Shown here: positions 23,502 through 29,892 of the stretch, one piece after another
How the letters are laid out: each line of letters begins with the position of its first letter
How positions within the stretch are numbered: the stretch's first letter is position 1
Assembly: GCA_964505725.1 (NCBI GenBank)
Contig: CAZDJK010000051.1
Span: forward strand, 1 to 56,623
Length of the DNA stretch: 56,623 bases
Reading direction: 5' to 3'
From: CAVRJC01 sp964505725
GTDB taxonomy: Bacteria; Actinomycetota; Acidimicrobiia; IMCC26256; DASPTH01
Translations under genes and position numbers: made by a program
Notes under the pieces: generated by a model
Database searches by the model: none
The model's input: the letters and a program-made list of their open reading frames with translations, nothing else
What the model was told of the DNA's origin: nothing

Positions 23502-24482
23502 ATGACGCCGATCATCGAAGCCCGGGGCCTCGAGAAGCACTTCGGCTCCGTCCGTGCCCTCGCCGGCCTCGACCTCGTCGCCCAGCCCGGGCGGGTCACC
23601 GCGCTGCTCGGTCCGAACGGCGCCGGCAAGACGACCTTCGTGAGCGCGGTGGCGACCCTGCTCGCGCCCGACGCCGGGGAGCTGCGGGTGGCGGGCATCG
23701 ACGTGGCCGCGGAGCCGCGCCGCGTCCGCCGGATCATCGGCCTCGCAGGCCAGAGCGCGTCCGTCGAGCCGGCGATGACCGGCCTCGAGAACCTCGAGTG
23801 GGTCGGTCGCCTCTTCGGTCTCCCCGGTCGCACCGCGCGCGCCGCCGCGGGCGACGTGCTCGAGCGCATCGGTCTCTCCGACGCCGGCAACCGCCTGGTG
23901 CGCACCTACTCGGGCGGGATGCGGCGCCGCCTCGACCTCGGCGCCAGCCTCGTCGGGCGGCCGCGCCTGTTGCTGCTCGACGAGCCGACGTCGGGTCTCG
24001 ATCCCCGCAGCCGCGCCGAGCTCTGGACCGCGATCCGCGACCTGGTCGCCGACGGCACCGACGTGCTGCTCACCACGCAGTACCTCGAGGAGGCCGACGC
24101 CCTCGCGCGCGACGTCGTGATCGTCGACCACGGTCGCGTCATCGCGTCGGGATCACCTGACGAGCTCAAGGACCTCGCCGGCCGCGACGTGATCGAGGTA
24201 CGGCCGAGCACCGCCGGCGACCTCCCCGCGGTCGAGGAGGTCCTCACCGCGGTCGCGGCCGAGACGCCTCGCTCGGATCTCGACACGCAACGCGCCTCCG
24301 CCGCCGTCGACCGAGGCGCCGAGCGGATGGCAACCGTGCTCCGCATGCTCGACGAACGCACGATCCCCATCGACGACATCGGCCTCCGTCGCCCCACGCT
24401 CGACGAGGTGTTCCTCACGCTCACCGGGCAACCGGTCGACCCGGCCGGTGACCCCGACGACCCTGCGGCCGACGCCGCCTGA
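23502..24482 (+). CDS. ABC transporter ATP-binding protein, DrrA type
   Basis: A 326-residue ATPase of the daunorubicin-resistance (DrrA) group. Walker A is GPNGAGKTT (37-45), the signature YSGGM (136-140), and Walker B LLLLDEPTSGLD. The Q-loop sits at LAGQSASVEPAMTGLENL, and a long C-terminal DrrA-type domain (ERMATVLRMLDERTIPIDDIGLRRPTLDEVFLTLTG) follows. It powers export with the permease in the next gene, 15 bases downstream. GAGGAGGACCC precedes the ATG. The exported compound is unknown. Confidence 0.92.
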   Translation: MTPIIEARGLEKHFGSVRALAGLDLVAQPGRVTALLGPNGAGKTTFVSAVATLLAPDAGELRVAGIDVAAEPRRVRRIIGLAGQSASVEPAMTGLENLEWVGRLFGLPGRTARAAAGDVLERIGLSDAGNRLVRTYSGGMRRRLDLGASLVGRPRLLLLDEPTSGLDPRSRAELWTAIRDLVADGTDVLLTTQYLEEADALARDVVIVDHGRVIASGSPDELKDLAGRDVIEVRPSTAGDLPAVEEVLTAVAAETPRSDLDTQRASAAVDRGAERMATVLRMLDERTIPIDDIGLRRPTLDEVFLTLTGQPVDPAGDPDDPAADAA

Positions 24483-24497
24483 CCCCGGGAGACCCCG

Positions 24498-25352
24498 ATG
24501 ACCACCACCATCACCTCGCCCACCCCCACCGCGGAGCTCGCCACGATGCGCGGGCAACGCCCCACCGGCGCCAACCTTCCCGGGGCGACGCGCGAGACGG
24601 CGCGGCGCACCGTCCTGCAGTACCTGCGCACACCCCAGCTCCTCGTGCTCCCGACGATCCTGGGCGCGCTCTTCCTCTTCATCTTCCGCTACATCTTCGG
24701 CGGCGCGATCGCCACCGGCGGGACCGTCGACTACGTCGACTTCCTCGTCCCCGGCTTCATCGTGACCACGATTCTCTGGACCGGGATGAACGCACCGGCG
24801 GGCGTCGCCGAGGACGCGGCCTCCGGCGTGCACGACCGGCTCCGGTCGCTGCCGATCCCGCGCTCCGCGGTGATGGCCGGGCGGTCGCTCGCCGACACCG
24901 GCCTCGGGTTCTGGACGCTCCTCACGACCACCGCGCTCGGCGTCGCCGTGGGCTTCCGGTTCCACGGCGACGTGGCGGCCGCCGTGCTGGCCTTCGCGAT
25001 CATGCTCGTGGCGACCTACGCGTTCAGCTGGGTGTTCATCAGCCTGGGCCTGGTGGCGGGCAACGCGCAGGCCGCGCAGGGGATGTCGACCCTCGTCGTG
25101 GTGCCGCTGACATTCGTGTCGAGCGCGTACGTGCCCATCCACTCGATGCCCGGATGGATGCAGTCGTTCGCGGCCAACCAGCCCGTCACCGTCGTCATCA
25201 ACGCCGTCCGCAGCCTCCTGCTCGGCGGCACGAGCGCGGCGGGCGTGGGCCACACCACGGCGCACTGGGTCGCGCTCAGCCTGGTGTGGTGCGCCGGCAT
25301 CCTCGCGGTGTTCGCCACGATCTCGGTCCGGCGCTTCGCGCGGTCACGCTGA
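24498..25352 (+). CDS. ABC-2 type permease, DrrB type
   Basis: A 284-residue ABC-2 membrane protein with six predicted helices. YLRTPQLLVLPTILGALFLFIFRYIFGG opens the domain, followed by VDYVDFLVPGFIVTTILWTGMN, GVHDRLRSLPIPRSAVMAGRSLAD (the conserved DrrB coupling segment), and PLTFVSSAYVPIHSMPGWMQSFAANQPVTVVINAVR near the end. It forms the pore for the DrrA-like ATPase. It starts 15 bases after the ATPase, with GGGAGACCCCG ahead of the ATG. Confidence 0.92.
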   Translation: MTTTITSPTPTAELATMRGQRPTGANLPGATRETARRTVLQYLRTPQLLVLPTILGALFLFIFRYIFGGAIATGGTVDYVDFLVPGFIVTTILWTGMNAPAGVAEDAASGVHDRLRSLPIPRSAVMAGRSLADTGLGFWTLLTTTALGVAVGFRFHGDVAAAVLAFAIMLVATYAFSWVFISLGLVAGNAQAAQGMSTLVVVPLTFVSSAYVPIHSMPGWMQSFAANQPVTVVINAVRSLLLGGTSAAGVGHTTAHWVALSLVWCAGILAVFATISVRRFARSR

Positions 25353-25371
25353 GCGCCGAGGCCGCGCCTCG

Positions 25372-25899
25372 TCACCAGTGGTCGCGGCGGACCACCTCGT
25401 CGATCGGCTTGCGGGTCGGCTTGCGGATCGGCCGCAGCGCGCGATCCGCCGGGTAGCCGAGCGCGACCACCCAGCCGCAGTACCAGTCGTCCGGGAACCC
25501 GAGCACCTCCCGGGCGCGCGTCTGGTCGAGGATCCCGGCCTGCCCGCTGCCGATCCCGAGGCCGGCCGCGGTGAGCATGATCGACATCGTCACCTGACCG
25601 AGGTCGTACTGCATCACCTCGCGCATCTTGGCGTTGCGGTCCCCGTCGGGATCCTTCGGGTTGAGGAGTGCGACCGCCGCCGGCGCCCGGCCCACCCACG
25701 ACGCGCCCTGCCACGTCTCGGAGAGCCCGACGACGACCGTGGGATCGGTGCACAGGATGAACGTCCACAACTGACGATTCGAACCCGACGGCGTCCGCCA
25801 CGCGGCTTCCATGATCCGGTCGAGCGCGTCGGCGGGCACCGGCTCGTCGGTGAACGCCCGCACGTTCCGTCGCGAGGTGATCGTCTCCCACATGTCCAT
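25372..25899 (-). CDS. Nitroreductase family protein
   Basis: A 175-residue minimal nitroreductase. WETITSRRNVRAFTDEPVPADALDRIMEAAWRTPSGSNRQLWTF carries the FMN-binding RxxRxFxxxPV and PSGSNRQ elements, with MTAAGLGIGSGQAGI-type helix and EVLGFPDDWYCGWVVALGYP near the end. The C-terminus ends RKPTRKPIDEVVRRDHW, as in other short actinobacterial nitroreductases. It converges with the DrrB gene, with 19 bases between. Alternative ATG starts at 25899 and 25893 differ by two residues. Confidence 0.88.
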   Translation of the reverse strand: MDMWETITSRRNVRAFTDEPVPADALDRIMEAAWRTPSGSNRQLWTFILCTDPTVVVGLSETWQGASWVGRAPAAVALLNPKDPDGDRNAKMREVMQYDLGQVTMSIMLTAAGLGIGSGQAGILDQTRAREVLGFPDDWYCGWVVALGYPADRALRPIRKPTRKPIDEVVRRDHW

Positions 25900-25940
25900 G
25901 CGGGGCAGTCAAGCATCACGGTTCTCGCGCGGCCACCCGG

Positions 25941-25946
25941 TACGGT
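25941..25946 (+). promoter_or_regulatory. -10 element TACGGT of a probable leaderless transcript
   Basis: TACGGT ends exactly 7 bases before the GTG at 25954, the spacing expected for leaderless actinobacterial transcripts. The surrounding CACCCGGTACGGTCG (25934-25948) recurs identically at 52002-52016. No Shine-Dalgarno is present, consistent with leaderless translation. Confidence 0.5.
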
Positions 25947-25953
25947 CGTCGCC

Positions 25954-26346
25954 GTGATGACGCTCGACGACGCGGCCGCGATCGCCCTCGCGCTGCCCGA
26001 CGTCACCGAGATCGAGCGGCACGGCAACCGCACCTGGTGCATCGCGGGCAAGGGCTTCGCGTGGGAGCGGCCGTTCAGCAAGGCCGACATCCGGCGCTTC
26101 GGCGACACCACCCCACCCGCCGGACCGATCCTCGCGGTCCGCGTCGAGGACCTCGGCGAGAAGGAAGCGGTGCTCGCCGCCAACCCCCGGGCGTTCTTCA
26201 CCATCCCGCACTTCGACGGCTACGCCGCGGTGCTGGTGCAGTTGAGGAACGTCACCCGACGCGCCCTGCGGGAAGCGGTGCTCGACGGCTGGCTCGCGTG
26301 TGCACCGCCGAGGATCGCGGAGGCGTACCTCACAGATCGGGCGTGA
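25954..26346 (+). CDS. MmcQ/YjbR family protein
   Basis: A 130-residue protein with the MmcQ/YjbR (CyaY-like double-wing) pattern: DAAAIALALPDVTEIERHGNRTWCIAGKGFAWERP, the hallmark WERPFSKADIRRFG, VRVEDLGEKEAVLAANPRAFFTIPHFDGYAAVLVQL and a final AWLACAPPRIAEAYL. The family has a DNA-binding-like fold and no proven role. The start is GTG at 25954 (leaderless position), with ATG at 25957 immediately after it; either gives the conserved N-terminus. It lies between the nitroreductase (divergent) and alkB. Confidence 0.82.
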   Translation: MMTLDDAAAIALALPDVTEIERHGNRTWCIAGKGFAWERPFSKADIRRFGDTTPPAGPILAVRVEDLGEKEAVLAANPRAFFTIPHFDGYAAVLVQLRNVTRRALREAVLDGWLACAPPRIAEAYLTDRA

Positions 26347-26362
26347 GGATCGTTCACCCGGT

Positions 26363-27145
26363 ATGGACGCGACGACGCCGTCGGCCCGCGGGCGGATACC
26401 GAGCAGCCGCCGGGGCGGGGTGCCGCGGTCGCTGCCGCCGGCCGGCCCCCGGGCCCCGGGGCAGCTGGCACTGGGCCTCGACTGCGCCTCCGACGGCATC
26501 GACACCCGGCCCGTCGGCGAGCGCACGACCCGGCCCCTGCCCGACGTGACCCACGTCCGGCACTGGCTGACCCCCGCCGAGCAGCGAGCCCTCGCCGCCG
26601 GGTTCCGGTCGTGGGCTCGCCCACCCGCCGGGCTGCGCCAGCCGCGTGTGCCCTCGGGTGAGCTCATGAGCGTCCAGTCGGTCTGTCTCGGCTGGCACTG
26701 GCAGCCGTACGCGTACTCACGCACGGCCGACGACACCGACCGGGCGCCCGTCAAGCCGCTGCCGCCGGCGCTCCGCGAGCTCGCGCGTCGAGCGGCAGTC
26801 GACGCCGGCGCGGGGCACGGGTTCCACCCCGACGCCGCGATCGTGAATCTCTACGAATCCGGGGCGAGGCTCGGGCTCCATCAGGACGGTGAGGAGCCGT
26901 CGGCGGCGCCGGTCGTCACCCTGAGTCTCGGTGACACGTGCACGTTCCGGATGGCCGGAGTGGAGCGGCGGACCGCCCCGTTCACCGACGTGCGCCTCGA
27001 GTCGGGCGACCTCCTCGTGTTCTGGGGTCGGAGCCGGCGCATCTACCACGGCGTGCCCAGGGTGTTCGAGGGCACCGGCCCCGCGTGGCTGGACCTGCCG
27101 CCCGGGCGCGTCAGCATCACCCTGCGCGAGACCGGGTTCGCATGA
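26363..27145 (+). CDS. alkB: AlkB-type 2-oxoglutarate/Fe(II) DNA or RNA repair dioxygenase
   Basis: A 260-residue AlkB-like dioxygenase that should demethylate alkylated bases such as 1-methyladenine or 3-methylcytosine. Iron ligands are His173 and Asp175 (GLHQDGEE) and His229 (IYHG); the 2-oxoglutarate arginines are Arg249 and Arg255 (RVSITLR). Also visible are the NLY strand and TFRMAG. The first 60 residues are an Arg/Pro-rich extension with no match. It starts 16 bases after the MmcQ stop and overlaps the sigma-factor gene by ATGA. The operon includes an ECF sigma factor and an alkyltransferase. Confidence 0.92.
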   Translation: MDATTPSARGRIPSSRRGGVPRSLPPAGPRAPGQLALGLDCASDGIDTRPVGERTTRPLPDVTHVRHWLTPAEQRALAAGFRSWARPPAGLRQPRVPSGELMSVQSVCLGWHWQPYAYSRTADDTDRAPVKPLPPALRELARRAAVDAGAGHGFHPDAAIVNLYESGARLGLHQDGEEPSAAPVVTLSLGDTCTFRMAGVERRTAPFTDVRLESGDLLVFWGRSRRIYHGVPRVFEGTGPAWLDLPPGRVSITLRETGFA

Positions 27146-27654
27146 CCGACCGGGCGCGGCACGCCGGGCCGTTGCCCCCGTTCGAGGACGTGGTGGCGGA
27201 ACACGGGTCGACGGTGATGCGCGTGTGCCGGGCGATCGTCGGGCCGCCCGATGCCGACGACGCGTGGGTCGACACGTTCGTCGCCGCGATGCGCGCCTAC
27301 CCGCGCCTGCGCCCGGACAGCAACGTTCGCGGCTGGCTGGTGACCATCGCCCACAACTGCTCGGTCGACATCGTCAGGGGCGCCCGGCGGCGGCCGACGC
27401 CGGTCGGGGAGCTCCCCGAGCGCGGGTCCACGGCGGTGCCGGAGGCGGCGGCGACCGCCGGCGAGGAGCAGCTGCGCGCCGCGCTCGACGAGCTCGCGCC
27501 GAAGCAGCGCGCCGCCGTCGTCTACCGCCACCTCGCCGACCTCTCCTACCCGCAGGTCGCCCGCCTGATGGGTACGAGCCCCGCGGCCGCGCGCCGCAAC
27601 GTCGCCGACGGCATCGCGCGGCTCCGCGTCCGCTTGGAAGGAGCGCAGCCATGA
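27142..27654 (+). CDS. ECF sigma factor inside the alkylation-repair operon
   Basis: A 170-residue sigma-70 family protein of the ECF type. Region 2 is VVAEHGSTVMRVCRAIVGPPDADDAWVDTFVAAMRAYPRLRPDSNVRGWLVTIAHNCSVDIVRGARRRP; region 4 is LDELAPKQRAAVVYRHLADLSYPQVARLMGTSPAAARRNVADGIARLRVRL, with the helix-turn-helix at the end. No cognate anti-sigma gene is present; the downstream product is a methyltransferase. The ATG shares ATGA with the alkB stop and with ogt at the other end. It likely directs transcription of the repair operon itself in response to alkylation. Confidence 0.9.
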   Translation: MTDRARHAGPLPPFEDVVAEHGSTVMRVCRAIVGPPDADDAWVDTFVAAMRAYPRLRPDSNVRGWLVTIAHNCSVDIVRGARRRPTPVGELPERGSTAVPEAAATAGEEQLRAALDELAPKQRAAVVYRHLADLSYPQVARLMGTSPAAARRNVADGIARLRVRLEGAQP

Positions 27655-28265
27655 ACGAGCGCACCGGCCGCATCGAGCTCGACGCGCTGCTCGGCGCGCC
27701 GGCGCCGCCGGTCCCACCCGCGTTGCACGAGCGGCTGGTCGAACGCGCGAGCCGCGAGCAGCTCGTCGACGTCGCGTATCGGACCATCGACACGCGCATC
27801 GGCGCGCTGCTGCTCGCCGCCTCCCCTGCCGGCCTCGTCCGGATCGCGTTCGAACGCGAGGGCTTCGACACCGTTCTCGCCCAGCTCGCGGAGGACGTCG
27901 GCCCGCGCGTGTTGCTCGTCGCTCAGCAGCTCGACGAGGTCGCTCGCCAGCTCGACGCCTACTTGCGCGGCGATCTGACCGAGTTCGACCTCACGCTCGA
28001 TCTCCGGCTCGCGCGCGGCTTCCGCCGGGAGGTGCTGGAGCACCTCAGGACCATCGGGTACGGGCACACCGAGAGCTACGCGACCGCGGCGCGCGGAGCG
28101 GGGCGCCCGGCGGCGGTGCGGGCCGCGGCGAGCGCGTGCTCCCACAACCCGATCCCGCTCGTCATCCCCTGCCACCGCGTCGTCCGGAGCGACGGCTCGC
28201 CCGGCAAGTACGGCGGTGGCCCCGAGGTCAAGCGCGACCTCCTGGCGATGGAGGCATCGAGGTGA
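27651..28265 (+). CDS. ogt: Methylated-DNA--protein-cysteine methyltransferase (Ogt/MGMT type), N-terminally extended
   Basis: A 204-residue alkyltransferase that removes alkyl groups from O6-alkylguanine. Active-site PCHR is at 173-176 with nucleophile Cys174, within NPIPLVIPCHRVVRSDGSPGKYGGGPEVKRDLL. The DNA-binding helix appears as SYATAARGAGRPAAVRAAASACSHNP. The enzyme core starts near residue 44; the first about 43 residues (ELDALLGAPAPPVPPALHERLVERASREQLVD) are an extension absent from E. coli Ogt. The extension could interact with the sigma factor made just before it. ATG shares ATGA with the sigma-factor stop. Confidence 0.9.
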   Translation: MNERTGRIELDALLGAPAPPVPPALHERLVERASREQLVDVAYRTIDTRIGALLLAASPAGLVRIAFEREGFDTVLAQLAEDVGPRVLLVAQQLDEVARQLDAYLRGDLTEFDLTLDLRLARGFRREVLEHLRTIGYGHTESYATAARGAGRPAAVRAAASACSHNPIPLVIPCHRVVRSDGSPGKYGGGPEVKRDLLAMEASR

Positions 28266-28353
28266 GCGCGGCGCGCGACGACACCGGCACCCGCACCCGC
28301 GTCGACTCCCGGCGTTGTTGGCCGTGGATGTCGCTCACGCGTATCCAGAGCCA

Positions 28354-29121
28354 TCAAAGCGCCGCGCGCGGCGCATCGGGCGACGGTCGCGTCGCGGCGA
28401 TGAGCTCGTAGGCCAGCACCACCTCGACGAGCCCGACGACCGACCCCACCACCATCCCCAGCGCGCCGTTCAGGAGCACCGCCGGCACGACGGGGTGATC
28501 GAACAGGCTGGTGTAGTCCACCGCGTGCAGCACCGCCTGCTCCAGCTGGAGCGGCAGCGTCACGAGGAGGAACGTGATCCAGAAGTGGCGTCGCACCAGG
28601 GCGAACGAGCGCCCGAACGCCGACGCCACCGACCGGTCCTCGATCGTGATCAGCGGCCCGACGAGCGAGCACAACGTGAACACGATCACGCCCGGGATCA
28701 CGAACAGGAGGAGCCCGGCGAGGGTCGCCAGTGCGAGGAGCACGTCGGCCCCCACCAGCCGCCCGAGCGGTAGGTCACGCCAGATCTCGCCGAGGCGCCG
28801 GTCGGAGTGCCCGTGGAGGTGCGCGCCGACGACCCGGTCGAGGATGCCCGCGTACACCACGACCCCGACCATCGCGAACACCGCCGCCGCGCTCGACGCG
28901 ACGGCGTCGCCGATGGGGGTGTGGATGTGCTCCACGATGAGGACGGTCGCGACGGTGTCGATCGCGGAGACCGCGCCGAACACCACGAACGCGATGCCGG
29001 CGACCCGCCAGAACCGCTCGCGGTACGTTCGGAACGCGGCGACGAGCACGCCGCGTACGGCGGGCCCGGCGGCCGGGTCAGAAGGGAGTCGGGACGAACC
29101 GCGCGCTGGTGTCGCGGCCAA
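28354..29121 (-). CDS. Polytopic membrane protein (glycerophosphoryl-diester-phosphodiesterase membrane-domain-like)
   Basis: A 255-residue protein with six hydrophobic segments, such as VAGIAFVVFGAVSAIDTVATVLIV, VFAMVGVVVYAGILDRVV, LLALATLAGLLLFVIPGVIVFTLC and VVPAVLLNGALGMVVGSVVGLVEVVLAYELI. The pattern IPGVIVFTLCSLVGPLITIEDRSVASAFGRSFALVRRHFW is that of DUF975/YciC or GDPD-type membrane domains. TTG at 29121 has GAGGA at a good distance but overlaps the PPK2 gene by 44 bases; GTG at 29049 is the alternative. The function is unknown. Confidence 0.78.
   Translation of the reverse strand: MAATPARGSSRLPSDPAAGPAVRGVLVAAFRTYRERFWRVAGIAFVVFGAVSAIDTVATVLIVEHIHTPIGDAVASSAAAVFAMVGVVVYAGILDRVVGAHLHGHSDRRLGEIWRDLPLGRLVGADVLLALATLAGLLLFVIPGVIVFTLCSLVGPLITIEDRSVASAFGRSFALVRRHFWITFLLVTLPLQLEQAVLHAVDYTSLFDHPVVPAVLLNGALGMVVGSVVGLVEVVLAYELIAATRPSPDAPRAAL
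28359..28374. terminator. 16-base perfect palindrome at the end of the membrane gene
   Basis: GCGCCGCGCGCGGCGC is self-complementary over its whole length and, on the minus strand, runs into TTTG at the stop codon. It could end transcription of the reverse operon. It is also part of codons of the membrane protein, so it may be a side effect of codon use. The gap 28266-28353 between the converging genes shows nothing else. Confidence 0.35.
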
Positions 29122-29866
29122 TCGGATCCTCGTGCGCTTCTCGCTTCGGCAGCTTCACGTGCTTCCGGGGCGGTGACTCGTAGTGAACCCGGCTCAGCAG
29201 GTGCGTGATCACGTTGAGGCGGGCGCGCTTCTTGTCGTCGGAGTGCGCTACGAACCAGGGAGCCCATGCGGTGTCGGTCGCCGCGAACATCTCGTCCCGC
29301 GCGCGCGAGTAGTCGTCCCACCTCGCGTACGACTTCAGGTCCATGTCGGAGAGCTTCCAGATCTTACGGGGATCGTCGATGCGCGACTCGAGGCGCCGGG
29401 TCTGCTCGTCCGCACCCACCTCGAGCCAGTACTTGACCAGGATGATCCCCGACTCGACCATCGCCTTCTCGACCGCCGGCACCTGATCGAGGAACCGGGT
29501 CGCCTGCTCGTCGGTGCAGAACCCCATGACCCGCTCGACGCCGGCCCGGTTGTACCAGCTCCGGTCGAAGATCACGACCTCGCCGGCGGCGGGGAGATGA
29601 GGGATGTAGCGCTGGATGTACATCTGCGACTTCTCGCGGTCGGTCGGCGCCGGCAGCGCGACGACACGAAAGACCCGCGGGCTCACGCGCTCGGTGATCG
29701 CCTTGATCGTGCCGCCCTTGCCCGCGGTGTCGCGGCCCTCGAACACGACGCACACCTTGGCGCCCTCGGCCTTCACCCACTCCTGCATCGCCACCAGCTC
29801 GCCGTGGAGCACGCGGAGCTCGCGCTGGTACGCCTTCTCCTTCATCTTCGGCTGCTCGTCGGCCAT
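29078..29866 (-). CDS. ppk2: Polyphosphate kinase 2
   Basis: A 262-residue PPK2 that transfers phosphate between polyphosphate and nucleotides. Walker A GRDTAGKGG (44-52) is followed by TIKAITERVSPRVFRVVALPAPTDREKSQMYIQRY and Walker B FDRSWYNRAGVERVMGF (100-116). It also has the class-I WKLSDMDLKSYARWDDYSRARDEMFAATDTAWAPW lid. Length and motifs match class I enzymes. The start ATG at 29866 follows GGAGAGCGGG. It is 26 bases after the P-type ATPase stop, so the two form a reverse operon. Confidence 0.95.
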   Translation of the reverse strand: MADEQPKMKEKAYQRELRVLHGELVAMQEWVKAEGAKVCVVFEGRDTAGKGGTIKAITERVSPRVFRVVALPAPTDREKSQMYIQRYIPHLPAAGEVVIFDRSWYNRAGVERVMGFCTDEQATRFLDQVPAVEKAMVESGIILVKYWLEVGADEQTRRLESRIDDPRKIWKLSDMDLKSYARWDDYSRARDEMFAATDTAWAPWFVAHSDDKKRARLNVITHLLSRVHYESPPRKHVKLPKREAHEDPIGRDTSARFVPTPF

Positions 29867-29892
29867 CCCGCTCTCCTCCGCCACGTCGGGAA

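Noticed and set aside
25378..25953. Plus-strand upstream extension of the MmcQ frame
   Set aside because: It is the complement of the nitroreductase gene; the family N-terminus begins at 25954/25957.
28359..28374. GCGCCGCGCGCGGCGC as a phage or plasmid site
   Set aside because: It lies inside codons of a gene in GC-rich DNA, where such palindromes are common; only a weak terminator role is kept.
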